Positions 34,558 through 44,626 of a stretch of 64,000 nt of DNA are shown piece after piece (within the stretch, counting starts at the first letter, position 1; each line of letters starts with the position of its first letter). A program made the translations under genes and the position numbers. Below the pieces are notes generated by a model, which saw only the letters and a list, made by a program, of their open reading frames with translations, was not told the origin of the DNA and ran no database searches. Origin of the DNA: Anaerolineae bacterium (GTDB taxonomy: Bacteria; Chloroflexota; Anaerolineae; Promineifilales; Promineifilaceae); NCBI GenBank assembly GCA_019637635.1, contig JAHBVI010000014.1, forward strand, positions 1-64,000, written 5' to 3'.

Positions 34558-34618
34558 ATACCTCGTGGCGGAGTGCGTATCCTCAGATGCGCATCTCAGG
34601 ATGCGCACTCCGCTCACC
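34558..34618. repeat. cgtggcggagtgcg repeat, copy 1
   Basis: CGTGGCGGAGTGCGTATCCT, CAGATGCGCATCT, AGGATGCGCACTCCGCTC; a near-palindrome. Copy 2 is at 56500-56557. The remainder of the 34461-34813 gap holds a promoter, a terminator and a cggttca array. Confidence 0.8.
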
Positions 34619-34687
34619 TCCACCTACATGTACGTGCGCGATGCCGCCGGCTGGCGTTGCCTGGCGGGCCACACCGGCCCCGTTCCA

Positions 34688-34725
34688 TAAAAAAAGCCTC
34701 CCGGCATAAAAACACCGGGAGGCTT
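34688..34725 (-). terminator. Intrinsic terminator of glnN
   Basis: Arms AAGCCTCCCGG and CCGGGAGGCTT with a tataaaaac-type loop. On the minus strand a run of seven T follows. It lies about 90 nt past the glutamine synthetase stop. Confidence 0.8.
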
Positions 34726-34746
34726 CGGCAGAGGAAGGTGCAAATC

Positions 34747-34809
34747 CGTGAGCCGTGATCGGTAAACGGATTACGGTTTACGGATTACGGTTCACGGCTC
34801 ACGGATCAC
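34747..34809. repeat. gtgagccgtgatcgg / acggctcacggatcac inverted array
   Basis: GTGAGCCGTGATCGGTAAACGG pairs with TTACGGTTCACGGCTCACGG; units of 7 nt. Between glnN and its terminator. Confidence 0.8.
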
Positions 34810-34813
34810 ACAC

Positions 34814-36982
34814 CTACTTGATAAACAACATCTCCTGGTACGTGGGCAGCGGCCACAAATCATCGGCTACCAGCCCTTCTAACTTGTCCACATAACTGCG
34901 CACGGCGTTCATGGCGGGCAAGATGGCGTCGCGGATGTGTGCGGCCTCGGCCAGCACATCGTCGGCTTCGTGGGCGGCAGCCAGTTCCAAGTCATCCACG
35001 CTCTGGTTCAGGCAGTCGGCCAGTTCGGTGAGGGTTTGCAACACGGCCGTGTCTGCCTTCACCCCCGCCGCTTTCAAATTGGCCGCCGTCGCCGCCAGTT
35101 CATTCTGGTAACGCGCCGCCGCCGGGTAGATCATCGTCCGCGCCACTTCGGCGGTGATAGACGCTTCCACCTTCACTTCTTTGATGTACTGTTCCAGTTT
35201 CACATCCAACCGGCTCTTCGATTCGCGGGCGCTGAGGACGTTGTACTTTTCAAAGAGGGCAATCGCTTCCGGGGAGGCCAGTTCCGGCAGGGCGTCTACG
35301 GCCGTGCGTAAATTGGGCAATCCGCGCGATTCCGCTTCCCGGTGCCACGCTTCCGAATAGCCATCGCCGTTGAAAATGACCCGACCGTGGGCCACCATAA
35401 TCTCTTGCAGGATGGTTTGTACGGCCGTGCTGAAATCGCCGGTCGCATTTTCCAATTTCGTGGCAATGTAATCCAACGACTCGGCCACAATCGTATTGAG
35501 CACCACCAATGGCCCGGCAATAGATTGGTTAGAACCCACCGCCCGGAACTCAAACTTGTTGCCCGTAAAGGCAAACGGGCTGGTGCGGTTGCGGTCGCCG
35601 GCATGTTTCGGCAGCGGCGGCAGCGTGTCTACCCCCACCGTCAGCACATCTTTGGACTTGGACGATTTCGCCCCGCCCGCTTTAATCTGCTCAAACACAT
35701 CGGTCAATTGGTCGCCCAGGAAAATGGAGATGATGGCCGGCGGCGCTTCATTGGCCCCCAACCGGTGGTCATTCCCGGCCGAGGCAATGGAAGCCCGCAG
35801 CAGCGACGCATATTTGTCCACTGCCCGGATGATGGCCGCGCAAAAGACCAGGAAACGGGCATTTTCATGCGGTGTATCGCCCGGCTCCAGCAAATTGCCC
35901 TGGCTGGCATTGCCAAACGAGAAATTCAAATGTTTGCCCGATCCATTCACCCCGGCAAACGGTTTTTCGTGCAAGATACAGGCCATGCCATACTTCTCGG
36001 CCACCCGCTTCAGCGTGGCCATGATCATTTGCTGATGGTCGGCGGCCACGTTGGCGTTTTCATACACCGGGGCAATTTCATACTGCGCCGGGGCCACTTC
36101 ATTGTGGCGGGTTTTGACGGGCACACCTAATTTGTACAGTTCCCGCTCTGCTTCCAACATGCAGGCCAGCACTCGCTCCGTGATCGCCCCAAAGTAATGG
36201 TCTTCCAATTCCTGACCTTTGGGCGGTTTCGCGCCAAAAAGGGTGCGCCCGGCATTGAGCAAATCGGGCCGTGCCATGTAAAAGTTGCGGTCAATCAGGA
36301 AGTATTCCTGCTCTGGCCCGGCCGTGGCCGTCACCAGCGCGCCATCGTCATGCCCAAACAATTTGAGGATGCGCTGCGCCTGCTCGTTCAACACCTTCAT
36401 CGAGCGCAGCAGCGGCGTTTTCTTGTCCAGTGCTTCGCCCGTCCAGGAGACGAAAGCGGTGGGGATGCACAAGATGGTGCCGTTGGGGTTTTCCAGGATG
36501 TAAGCCGGGCTGGTCACGTCCCAGGCGGTGTATCCGCGCGCTTCAAAGGTGGCCCGGATGCCGCCGGTGGGGAAGCTGGAACCGTCCGGTTCACCCTGGA
36601 TGAGCTGGTCACCACTGAATTCGGTCACGGCCGTGCCGCTGCCATTCGGTGACAAAAAGCTGTCGTGTTTCTCGGCCGTCAGCCCCGTCAACGGGTAAAA
36701 GACGTGGGCATAATGGGTGGCCCCCTTCTCAATGGCCCAATCCTTCATGGCGGCGGCTACCACGTCCGCCGTTGACAATTCCAACGGCTTGCCTTCGGCA
36801 ATCGTCTGCACCAGTGACTTATACACCGCCTTCGGCAGGCGCTGCTTCATCACGGCCAGGCTAAACACATTCTGCGCAAACACCTCTTGCGAGGGCGTTT
36901 CCGCAAAGTTCAACGGCTCTGAAATCGGCTTGTAATTAATTACCGCCGAAATGGCCTTTAATCGCGCTGAATTTCCACTCAT
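34814..36982 (-). CDS. glnN: Glutamine synthetase type III
   Basis: 722 residues, the length of GSIII. Landmarks: [14 protein letters not shown] (metal-binding Glu), [31 protein letters not shown] (GSIII signature), [19 protein letters not shown], and [25 protein letters not shown]. Makes glutamine from glutamate, ATP and ammonia in the cytoplasm as a dodecamer. AAGGAG lies upstream of the ATG. Co-oriented with an unknown gene and amtB, divergent from gltBD, forming a nitrogen block. Confidence 0.96.
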   Translation of the reverse strand: MSGNSARLKAISAVINYKPISEPLNFAETPSQEVFAQNVFSLAVMKQRLPKAVYKSLVQTIAEGKPLELSTADVVAAAMKDWAIEKGATHYAHVFYPLTGLTAEKHDSFLSPNGSGTAVTEFSGDQLIQGEPDGSSFPTGGIRATFEARGYTAWDVTSPAYILENPNGTILCIPTAFVSWTGEALDKKTPLLRSMKVLNEQAQRILKLFGHDDGALVTATAGPEQEYFLIDRNFYMARPDLLNAGRTLFGAKPPKGQELEDHYFGAITERVLACMLEAERELYKLGVPVKTRHNEVAPAQYEIAPVYENANVAADHQQMIMATLKRVAEKYGMACILHEKPFAGVNGSGKHLNFSFGNASQGNLLEPGDTPHENARFLVFCAAIIRAVDKYASLLRASIASAGNDHRLGANEAPPAIISIFLGDQLTDVFEQIKAGGAKSSKSKDVLTVGVDTLPPLPKHAGDRNRTSPFAFTGNKFEFRAVGSNQSIAGPLVVLNTIVAESLDYIATKLENATGDFSTAVQTILQEIMVAHGRVIFNGDGYSEAWHREAESRGLPNLRTAVDALPELASPEAIALFEKYNVLSARESKSRLDVKLEQYIKEVKVEASITAEVARTMIYPAAARYQNELAATAANLKAAGVKADTAVLQTLTELADCLNQSVDDLELAAAHEADDVLAEAAHIRDAILPAMNAVRSYVDKLEGLVADDLWPLPTYQEMLFIK

Positions 36983-37029
36983 GGTAAAACTCTCCTTATA
37001 AATTGATTTGCACCTTTCTAAAAAAAAAG

Positions 37030-37072
37030 TAATTGAGTAATTGGGTAATTACCCAATTACCCAATTACAATT
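37030..37072. repeat. gtaattg/caattac inverted array
   Basis: GTAATTGAGTAATTGGGTAATTACCCAATTACCCAATTAC. Supplies the end (V-I-G-stop) of the gene ending at 37057. Confidence 0.85.
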
Positions 37073-37989
37073 CCTCTCCGTTCCAAATCCACCGCTACCC
37101 GCGCCCGCAGGTCATCTTCGTTGTGGCCCAGGTAGAGGCTGAATCGCCCTTCGTCGGGGCGCTCTTCCAGCGCCAGGTAGATATTGCCAATGAGATACAC
37201 CGGCAGCGTCAACCCATTCACCGTCACGGCGTCGCCTTCCCGCAGGCCAGATTTCAACTGCCCCCAAACTTCTGGGAAGAGGCGATCCGGCCGCAAGTCA
37301 AACGTATCCCGCAGCCGCCTGTCCGTCTTTAAGGCTGCCGACACCATTTGCTGCAATTCCCATACCTCCAGGCCGCCGTTAATGGGTACCTGACGCCGTT
37401 CGTCGGCGGCGTAACAGTAAATGTGTTTACCGTCGCTGGCCTCAAACACCGGCGCCCAGAAGTCCACTTCGCCGGGCACACGCTTCTTCAGGTAAAAAAT
37501 GGGACGGCGCAGGCCCAACGTCTTCATGTTAAGGCCGCGCACATGCAGCTTGTCGCTTAACCCCTTTTCACCCAGAATGCCGGCCGCGTGTAAATAATCG
37601 GTCAGATATTCGCGCACCTTGGCCAGTTCCACGTGCCGGAACACCGGGCCGCCGGGCGTGGTGGCATACACCTCGCTGCCGATGGTGTAGACCGGATAAA
37701 TGCCTCCGGCGCGGCGGGCGATGAAGAGATAGGTGGGCAAACGCGCCAGGCTGATCAGGCGAGGCAAAAAGCGGCTGATTTTGCCGGGCAGCGCCTCCGG
37801 TCGTTCGCTTTCCAACACCCAACCGGCAATGTTGACGGCAAAGCTCTTTTTCATCCCCTGATAGTTCACTTCCACCGGTACATAAAAGACGGAACCGGCG
37901 TCAATGGTCGCCGTCACAATATCCACACGTACATGAAAAGGCACGGTTTTTTCGTCTCCGTTGCTGTTGGGTTCGAGTGTGAGTTTCAT
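37057..37989 (-). CDS. Conserved-looking protein of unknown function in nitrogen cluster
   Basis: 310 residues, soluble, no signal peptide. Not recognised. Features: an N-terminal beta segment (FHVRVDIVTATIDAGSVFYVPVEVNYQGMKKSFAVNIAG), RRAGGIYPVYTIGSEVYATTPGGPVFRHVELAKVREYL, and a C-terminal VNGLTLPVYLIGNIYLALEERPDEGRFSLYLG. It lies between glnN and amtB in the same direction, with GAGG before ATG 37989, so a link to ammonium metabolism is possible but unproven. The C-terminal VIG is repeat-encoded. Confidence 0.55.
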   Translation of the reverse strand: MKLTLEPNSNGDEKTVPFHVRVDIVTATIDAGSVFYVPVEVNYQGMKKSFAVNIAGWVLESERPEALPGKISRFLPRLISLARLPTYLFIARRAGGIYPVYTIGSEVYATTPGGPVFRHVELAKVREYLTDYLHAAGILGEKGLSDKLHVRGLNMKTLGLRRPIFYLKKRVPGEVDFWAPVFEASDGKHIYCYAADERRQVPINGGLEVWELQQMVSAALKTDRRLRDTFDLRPDRLFPEVWGQLKSGLREGDAVTVNGLTLPVYLIGNIYLALEERPDEGRFSLYLGHNEDDLRARVAVDLERRGIVIG

Positions 37990-37998
37990 AACAACCTC

Positions 37999-38060
37999 AA
38001 AGAGATTGGAGATTAGAGATTGGAGATTGACATCTCTAATCTCTAATCTCCAATCTCCAT
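37999..38060. repeat. ggagatt/aatctcc inverted array
   Basis: GAGATTGGAGATTAGAGATTGG, then ATCTCTAATCTCTAATCTCC around a gac loop, between amtB and the unknown gene. Confidence 0.88.
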
Positions 38061-38064
38061 ACTA

Positions 38065-39468
38065 TCAATCTCCCGCCGCCGCCAGCGCATCCGTACCTAC
38101 GGCCGTTGGCCCAAATTCCGGGTAGCTGGTGGTGAAATGTTCGGAGATGTCCAGCCCTTCGATCTCTTCTTTTTCGGAGACGCGCACGCCAATGGTCACT
38201 TTCATGGCATAAAACAGCGCCCCCATGGTGGCAAAGGCCCACAGAGAGATGACTACCGTACCCAACAATTGCACACCTAACTGGGCAAAACCGCCGCCAT
38301 AAAATAGACCGGCAATTGGCCCCATGCCGGTGAATTCACCGACGGCCGGCGCCGCCAACAGCCCAACGGCAATGGTGCCCCACATGCCGTTCAGACCATG
38401 CACCGCCACCGCGCCCACCGGGTCATCTACCTTCAACACCCGCTCTACAAAAACCAGGCCAAAGACCAGCACGGCGCCAGCGACCAGACCGACAATAATC
38501 GCGCCACCCATCGTCACATTGGCAGTACCGGCGGTAATACCTACCAGACCGGCCAGCGTGCCGTTCAGCGCCATTTCGGTGGACGGATGGCCTGCCTTAA
38601 ACCAGTTGATGATCAGGGCAGACAACGCGGCGGCGGCGGCGGCGGTGGTGGTGGTGACGGCAATGTAACCCAGGCTGGCATTCATGCCGGACAGCGTGGA
38701 ACCGGCGTTAAACCCAAACCAACCCATCCACAGGACAAAGACGCCCAGCGCCGCCAGCGTCAGGCTGTGGCCGGGGATGGCGTTGCTGCTGCCATCTTTG
38801 TTGTATTTGCCGATGCGCGGGCCAAGCACCCAGGCCGCCGCCAGCGCCGCAAACCCACCACAGGCATGAACCAGCGTGGAACCGGCGAAGTCCACAAACC
38901 CCCGTTCGGCCAGCCAGCCGCCGCCCCACAGCCAATGGCCGGAGATGGGGTAAATGAGGGCGGTCATCACCGCGCTGTAGATGAGGTAGCTTTTGAACTT
39001 CAGCCGTTCGGCCACCGCCCCGGAGACGATGGTGGCGGCTGCCCCGGCGAACATCAACTGGAACAGGTAGTTGGTCCAGTCATACCCGGCTTCTGCGCCC
39101 AGGGAAAGTTCCGACAGGAAAAAGTTGCTGGTGCCAATGAGACCGGCTTTGTCTGCGCCATACATCAGGCCAAAACCAACGGCATAAAAGAGGATGGCGG
39201 CCATACAAAAGTCCATCAGGTTCTTCATCAGCAGGTTGGCGGCGTTTTTGGCGCGGGAAAAACCGCTTTCTACCATGGCAAAACCGGCCTGCATCCAGAA
39301 AACCAGCACGGCGCCTAAAAAGAGCCAGATGGTGTCAATCTGAATGGCGATGGTACCGGCGGCTACTTCTTCTTCCTGGGCAAAGGCCCGGCCGCTAAAA
39401 AGGACGAACAAGGCGGCGAGCGCCAATGCCATTGAACCTATTTTGATCAGTCTGATATTGCGTAACAT
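38065..39468 (-). CDS. amtB: Ammonium transporter
   Basis: 467 residues with a cleavable signal (SGRAFAQEEE) and 11 membrane helices. Landmarks: DTIWLFLGAVLVFWMQAGFAMVESG, DFAGSTLVHACGGFAALAAAWVLGPRIGKY (Amt signature with pore His), and AVHGLNGMWGTIAVG (second pore His). Conducts ammonium into the cell for GSIII and glutamate synthase. The C-terminal cytoplasmic tail (about 50 residues, EIEGLDISEH) is the usual GlnK contact site; no glnK is seen. AAGGAGAA precedes the ATG. A terminator-like structure lies in its leader. Confidence 0.95.
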   Translation of the reverse strand: MLRNIRLIKIGSMALALAALFVLFSGRAFAQEEEVAAGTIAIQIDTIWLFLGAVLVFWMQAGFAMVESGFSRAKNAANLLMKNLMDFCMAAILFYAVGFGLMYGADKAGLIGTSNFFLSELSLGAEAGYDWTNYLFQLMFAGAAATIVSGAVAERLKFKSYLIYSAVMTALIYPISGHWLWGGGWLAERGFVDFAGSTLVHACGGFAALAAAWVLGPRIGKYNKDGSSNAIPGHSLTLAALGVFVLWMGWFGFNAGSTLSGMNASLGYIAVTTTTAAAAAALSALIINWFKAGHPSTEMALNGTLAGLVGITAGTANVTMGGAIIVGLVAGAVLVFGLVFVERVLKVDDPVGAVAVHGLNGMWGTIAVGLLAAPAVGEFTGMGPIAGLFYGGGFAQLGVQLLGTVVISLWAFATMGALFYAMKVTIGVRVSEKEEIEGLDISEHFTTSYPEFGPTAVGTDALAAAGD

Positions 39469-39497
39469 CCTGTTTCTTCTCCTTAAAATTTGTGTTC

Positions 39498-39532
39498 AGA
39501 CCTGACAGGTTTTTGAAAACCTGTCAGGTCTA
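39498..39532. repeat. gacctgacaggtttt inverted repeat, copy 2
   Basis: AGACCTGACAGGTTTT and AAAACCTGTCAGGTCT, short loop. Related to 22778-22834. Lies in the amtB leader, 30 nt before its start. Confidence 0.8.
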
Positions 39533-39540
39533 CCGATGAA

Positions 39541-39602
39541 CAAAACAAAAAGGACGCCTGGTGTAGAAATGGGGAGGAATTCATTTCCACAGCAGGCGTC
39601 CT
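39541..39602 (-). terminator. Terminator-like hairpin in the amtB leader (possible attenuator)
   Basis: On the minus strand, AGGACGCCTG pairs with CAGGCGTCCT and the inner GTGGAAATG pairs with CATTTCTAC (one G-U). The loop is AATTCCTCCC and the tract TTTTTGTTTTG follows. The G-U becomes an A-C mismatch on the plus strand, and no T-run follows there, so the minus-strand RNA is the functional one. No minus-strand gene lies upstream, so transcripts meeting it would be amtB leaders. Confidence 0.65.
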
Positions 39603-39900
39603 GGCCTTCACGAATTATTTGATTGTGGTGTCACGGCCGTAACCGCCACACGCTGCTAAGTCTATCCGATGGGGGGCACGGCCGTCAATTTTTCAAAACT
39701 GTTGAAATTGTTGATTGTGATTTTGTACACAATACACAGTATTCGCCCCTACCTGCCTCCCTTATACTAATTAAATTAAACTGGACACAAGTATAAGTGA
39801 GTATTGTCTCTGCAGCCTGATGTGGCCGCAGACCGTTCTTTACCAAAGATTAGTTAACATAGGGTTGGCGTTTTGACGCCGGAGAATGAGGAAAGGAAGA

Positions 39901-42900
39901 ATGAAGGAGTTACAAGACCAACAACCGGAGGAAGTTGACCAGCAAGGCGAGCAACGTTTGGCCGTCGGGTATCCGGCAGCGCAGGGTTTGTATGACCCGC
40001 AGTTTGAACGGGACGCCTGTGGCATGGGCTTTGTGGTGGATGTGTACGGCCGTGCCTGCCACGACATTGTGCAAAAAGCCCTCACCGTTGTAGACCATCT
40101 CACCCATCGCGGCGCCAAAGGGGCCGAAGCCACCACCGGCGACGGCGCCGGCATGATGGTGCAAATCCCCCACCAATTTTTACAAAAGGTCTGTACCCAG
40201 GAGGGGTTTACCCTCCCCGAACCGGGGCAATACGGCGTGGGCATGGTCTTCCTCTCTCCCAACGACCGCCAGCTTCGCCGACAACAACGCCACTTTGCCC
40301 AAATTGTGGCCGAAGAAGGGCAGCAGCTTTTGGGGTGGCGGGCCGTACCCACGAACAATTCAGGCTTAGGGGCCAGCGCCCTGGCCGGGGAACCATTTAT
40401 CCAACAAGTTTTTATCCAAAAAAATAATGACATGACCGGACAGCTTGCGTTTGAACGCAAGCTGTTTGTTATCCGCAAACGGGCCGAGCGGGAAATTGAA
40501 GGCAAACCGTTTTATTTTGCTTCGCTTTCCAGCCGCACCCTGGTTTACAAAGGGATGCTGCTGGGCGAGCAGTTGGGCGGTTACTTCCCTGACCTGCACG
40601 ACCCCGATTTCCACTCCGCCATCGCCCTGGTGCATTCCCGCTTCAGCACCAATACCTTTCCCAGTTGGGAACGCGCCCACCCGTACCGCTACGTTATCCA
40701 CAACGGCGAGATTAACACCGTGCAGGGGAACGTGAACTGGCTGCGGGCGCGGGAAAAGTTGTTTGCCACCGAAGCGTTCGGCGACGACCTGCCTAAAGTG
40801 CTGCCCCTCATTGATCCCAACGGCAGCGACACGGCCATGTTCGATAACTGCCTGGAATTCCTGGCGCTCACCGGCCGCAGCCTGCCCCATGCGGTGATGA
40901 TGATGATCCCCGAACCCTGGGAAAAGAACGAGGAGATGTGTGACGCCAAAAAGGCGTTCTACGAATTCCACAGCCACCTGATGGAACCGTGGGACGGCCC
41001 CGCTTCTATCGGCTTTAGCGATGGCACGGTGGTGGGGGCGGTGTTGGATCGGAATGGGTTACGGCCGTCGCGCTACACCGTCACCAAAGATGGCCTGGTC
41101 ATCATGGCCTCCGAAACCGGCGTGGTAGACATCCCCCCGGAAAACGTGGCCTACAAAGGTCGTCTGCAACCGGGCCGGATGCTGCTGGTAGATACGGCCC
41201 AGGGCTGCCTGATTAGCGACGAAGAACTGAAACACACCCTGGCCGAAGAGCATCCCTACCGCGACTGGATCAATCAACACACCGTTGATCTGGCTGACTT
41301 GCGCCACCAGACATCCGATTTCTTTGAGAAATCGGATGTCTTTCAAAGTGACGCCACCCTCATTCAACAGCAGCAGGCGTTCGGTTACACCTTTGAAGAC
41401 CTGCGTGTGTTGATGACCCCCATGGCCCGCGACGGGCAGGAAGCGATTGGCTCCATGGGCGACGATACCCCGCTGTCCATCCTTTCCGACAAACCGCAGC
41501 CGCTCTACAACTACTTCAAGCAGCTATTCGCCCAGGTGACAAACCCACCGCTGGACGCCATCCGCGAAGAACTTGTCACCAGCACCCTCACCTGGCTGGG
41601 CGCGGAAGGCAATTTACTAGACGCCCGGCCGGCCGACTGCCGCCGCATCCGCCTGCCCCATCCCATCCTTACCGACGAACAACTGGCGCAGCTACAGCAC
41701 ATCCAACTAGATGGGTTCCAGGCAGCCACGCTGCCCATCCTGTATGACCCCAACAAAGGCGGCCCCGGTCTGGAAAAGGCGCTGGACGATCTCTTTTTCC
41801 ACGCCGACGAAGCGATTGCGGCCGGCGCGAATCTGCTCATTCTGTCTGACCGCAACGTCGGCCGTTACCGGGCGGGCATACCGGCGCTGCTGGCTACCGC
41901 CGGGCTGCACCACCACCTCATCCGCACCGGGCAGCGTACCCGCGTCAGCCTGATCATCGAATCGGGCGAGCCACGCGAAGTGCATCATTTTGCCGTGTTA
42001 TTTGGTTACGGCGCGGACGCCGTCAACCCGTACCTGGCCTATGCCTCGATTAGTGACATCATCGAGAAGGGGCTGCTCACCGATGTGACGATGAAAGAGG
42101 GCGTGAAACATTACATCAAGGCGATCAGCAAGGGGGTGGTGAAAACGATGTCCAAGATGGGCATTTCCACCATCCAGAGCTATCGCGGCGCGCAAATTTT
42201 TGAGGCGTTGGGTTTACATAAGTCGGTGGTGAACCAATACTTCACCGGCACGCCCTCCCGGATTCAGGGGGCGGATATGAACCTGATTGCCAGAGAGGTG
42301 GAGATGCGTCACAAGGCGGCGTTCCCAGAACGGCCGTCGAACGGACATGCCCTTCCCCCCGGCGGCCGTTACCAATGGCGCGAAGATGGCGAACATCACC
42401 TGTTCAATCCCAGCACCATCCACCGCCTGCAACACGCCGTGCGCAACAACGATTACGACGCCTACAAAGCCTACGCCCGCGACGTGAACGACCATTCACA
42501 GCAGTTAGCCACCCTGCGCGGCCTGTTCAAACTGAAATTCGCCGCCCAACCCATCCCGCTAGACGAAGTGGAATCGGTGGAATCCATCTGCCGCCGCTTT
42601 AAGTCCGGGGCCATGTCTTATGGCTCGATTAGCAAAGAAGCGCACGAAGCGCTCGCCCGCGCCATGAACGCCATCGGCGGCCGTTCCAACACCGGCGAAG
42701 GCGGCGAAGACCCGGCCCGCTTCCAGGATGACCGCATCAGCAAGATTAAGCAGGTGGCCAGCGGTCGGTTTGGCGTCACCAGCGAATACCTGGTCAGCGC
42801 CGAAGAGATTCAAATTAAAATGGCGCAAGGGGCCAAACCGGGTGAAGGCGGGCAGTTGCCCGGCCGTAAGGTGTACCCCTGGATCGCCAAAGTACGCCAC

Positions 42901-44541
42901 TCCACCCCCGGCGTGGGCCTCATCTCACCGCCGCCGCACCATGACATTTACTCTATCGAAGACCTGGCACAGCTCATTTTTGACCTGAAAAACGCCAATC
43001 CACAAGCCCGGATCAACGTCAAGCTGGTGTCAGAAGTAGGTGTGGGCACGATTGCCGCCGGAGTCGCCAAAGGACACGCCGATGTCATCCTCATCAGTGG
43101 ACATGACGGCGGCACGGGCGCGTCGCCGCAGACGAGCATCAAACATGCCGGGCTGCCCTGGGAATTGGGCGTGGCCGAAGCGCACCAGACGTTGCTGATG
43201 AACGGTCTGCGCGACCGGGTGGTGGTGGAAACGGACGGCCAACTCAAAACAGGGCGGGACGTGATTATCGCCGCGCTGCTGGGGGCGGAGGAGTTTGGTT
43301 TTGCCACCGCGCCGCTGGTGGCGCTGGGCTGCATTATGATGCGCGTCTGCCATCTGGATACCTGCCCGGTGGGGGTAGCCACACAAAATCCCGAACTGCG
43401 TAAAAAATTCGCCGGGAAGCCGGAGCATGTGATCAACTTTATGCGCTTTATTGCCCAGGATATGCGCGAGATTATGGCGCAGTTGGGTGTGCGTACCATT
43501 GATGAACTGGTGGGGCGCGCCGATTTGCTGGAAGTGAGCGACGCCATTAACCATTGGAAATTGCGCGGGCTGAACCTGATGCCCATTCTCTACCGGCCCA
43601 ACCCGGAAGGCGAGAAGGAGCATTTGCAGGCGGACGGCCGTAAACGCCCGCAACAACACGGCATTGACGATACCCTGGACGCCACCGTGCTGCTCGATTT
43701 CTGCCAGCCGGCCATTGAAAACGGTGAACGGGTTTCCGGCACATTTGCCATTCGCAACGTGCATCGCACGGTGGGCACAATGGTGGGCAGCGCGATTACC
43801 CGGCGGCAGGGGGCCAACGGCCTGCCCGCCGACAGCATCTCGCTCCGTTTTGTCGGTTCTGCCGGGCAAAGTTTTGGCGCCTTTGTACCCAAAGGCATGA
43901 CCTTGCAGTTGGAAGGGGATGCCAATGATTACCTGGGCAAAGGGTTGTCCGGCGGCAAGATCATTGTCACGCCGCCCGCCGCCGCCACCTTCCTGCCTGA
44001 AGATAACATCATCGTCGGCAACGTGGCCTTTTACGGGGCGACGGATGGGCAGGCGTATATCAACGGCATGGCGGGGGAGCGGTTCTGTGTGCGCAATTCA
44101 GGGGTCACGGCCGTTGTCGAAGGCGTGGGCGACCATGGCTGTGAATATATGACCGGGGGTCGTGTGGTTGTATTAGGCCAGACGGGGCGCAACTTTGCCG
44201 CCGGCATGTCTGGCGGGGTGGCGTATGTGTGGGATGGCGACGGCCGTTTTGACCAACGCTGCAACCCGGAAATGGTAGACCTGGAACCGGTCACCAACGG
44301 CGACATTGAAACCCTCTATAACCTCATTCTCGGCCACGCCCAATACACCGACAGCAAACGCGCCTGGGATATTTTGGCCCGCTGGGAAGAGACGCTGCCC
44401 ATGTTCGTCAAGGTGATGCCCCGCGACTACAAAACCGTGCTGGAAGCGGCCGCCGAGGTGCAAACCACCAGCGCCCTCTCCGGCGAAGAACTGGCTATAG
44501 CTGCTTTTCGGCAGAGTCAGGGTAACAAAGTATTAGCATAA
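39901..44541 (+). CDS. gltB: Glutamate synthase large subunit
   Basis: About 1546 residues. Class II amidotransferase domain with the nucleophilic Cys in [12 protein letters not shown] (about residue 40, behind a short propeptide). A central domain, then the FMN/synthase domain ([30 protein letters not shown]), the 3Fe-4S cysteines in [19 protein letters not shown], and a C-terminal glutamine-type beta helix (GXGXG repeats such as GLSGGKIIV). Makes two glutamates from glutamine and 2-oxoglutarate. ATG 39901 follows AGGAAAGGA; ATG 39886 is less likely. Confidence 0.96.
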   Translation: MKELQDQQPEEVDQQGEQRLAVGYPAAQGLYDPQFERDACGMGFVVDVYGRACHDIVQKALTVVDHLTHRGAKGAEATTGDGAGMMVQIPHQFLQKVCTQEGFTLPEPGQYGVGMVFLSPNDRQLRRQQRHFAQIVAEEGQQLLGWRAVPTNNSGLGASALAGEPFIQQVFIQKNNDMTGQLAFERKLFVIRKRAEREIEGKPFYFASLSSRTLVYKGMLLGEQLGGYFPDLHDPDFHSAIALVHSRFSTNTFPSWERAHPYRYVIHNGEINTVQGNVNWLRAREKLFATEAFGDDLPKVLPLIDPNGSDTAMFDNCLEFLALTGRSLPHAVMMMIPEPWEKNEEMCDAKKAFYEFHSHLMEPWDGPASIGFSDGTVVGAVLDRNGLRPSRYTVTKDGLVIMASETGVVDIPPENVAYKGRLQPGRMLLVDTAQGCLISDEELKHTLAEEHPYRDWINQHTVDLADLRHQTSDFFEKSDVFQSDATLIQQQQAFGYTFEDLRVLMTPMARDGQEAIGSMGDDTPLSILSDKPQPLYNYFKQLFAQVTNPPLDAIREELVTSTLTWLGAEGNLLDARPADCRRIRLPHPILTDEQLAQLQHIQLDGFQAATLPILYDPNKGGPGLEKALDDLFFHADEAIAAGANLLILSDRNVGRYRAGIPALLATAGLHHHLIRTGQRTRVSLIIESGEPREVHHFAVLFGYGADAVNPYLAYASISDIIEKGLLTDVTMKEGVKHYIKAISKGVVKTMSKMGISTIQSYRGAQIFEALGLHKSVVNQYFTGTPSRIQGADMNLIAREVEMRHKAAFPERPSNGHALPPGGRYQWREDGEHHLFNPSTIHRLQHAVRNNDYDAYKAYARDVNDHSQQLATLRGLFKLKFAAQPIPLDEVESVESICRRFKSGAMSYGSISKEAHEALARAMNAIGGRSNTGEGGEDPARFQDDRISKIKQVASGRFGVTSEYLVSAEEIQIKMAQGAKPGEGGQLPGRKVYPWIAKVRHSTPGVGLISPPPHHDIYSIEDLAQLIFDLKNANPQARINVKLVSEVGVGTIAAGVAKGHADVILISGHDGGTGASPQTSIKHAGLPWELGVAEAHQTLLMNGLRDRVVVETDGQLKTGRDVIIAALLGAEEFGFATAPLVALGCIMMRVCHLDTCPVGVATQNPELRKKFAGKPEHVINFMRFIAQDMREIMAQLGVRTIDELVGRADLLEVSDAINHWKLRGLNLMPILYRPNPEGEKEHLQADGRKRPQQHGIDDTLDATVLLDFCQPAIENGERVSGTFAIRNVHRTVGTMVGSAITRRQGANGLPADSISLRFVGSAGQSFGAFVPKGMTLQLEGDANDYLGKGLSGGKIIVTPPAAATFLPEDNIIVGNVAFYGATDGQAYINGMAGERFCVRNSGVTAVVEGVGDHGCEYMTGGRVVVLGQTGRNFAAGMSGGVAYVWDGDGRFDQRCNPEMVDLEPVTNGDIETLYNLILGHAQYTDSKRAWDILARWEETLPMFVKVMPRDYKTVLEAAAEVQTTSALSGEELAIAAFRQSQGNKVLA

Positions 44542-44544
44542 ATG

Positions 44545-44616
44545 GGATTGGAGATTGGAGATTAGAGATTGGAGATTAGCTCAATCTCCAATCTCTAATC
44601 TCCAATCTCTAATCTC
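44545..44616. repeat. ggagatt/aatctcc inverted array between gltB and gltD
   Basis: GATTGGAGATTGGAGATTAGAG arm, CTCAATCTCCAATCTCTAATCT arm. The open frame of gltD extends back through it, so an upstream start would translate repeat DNA. Confidence 0.88.
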
Positions 44617-44626
44617 TCTTCAAAAC

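Noticed and set aside
34619..34687. Remnant gene reading TYMYVRDAAGWRCLAGHTGP
   Set aside because: Too short, no recognisable family, no start signal; left as intergenic.
44555..44626. Upstream start of gltD
   Set aside because: The extra 24 codons are pure ggagatt array; family homology begins at [10 protein letters not shown] (44627).
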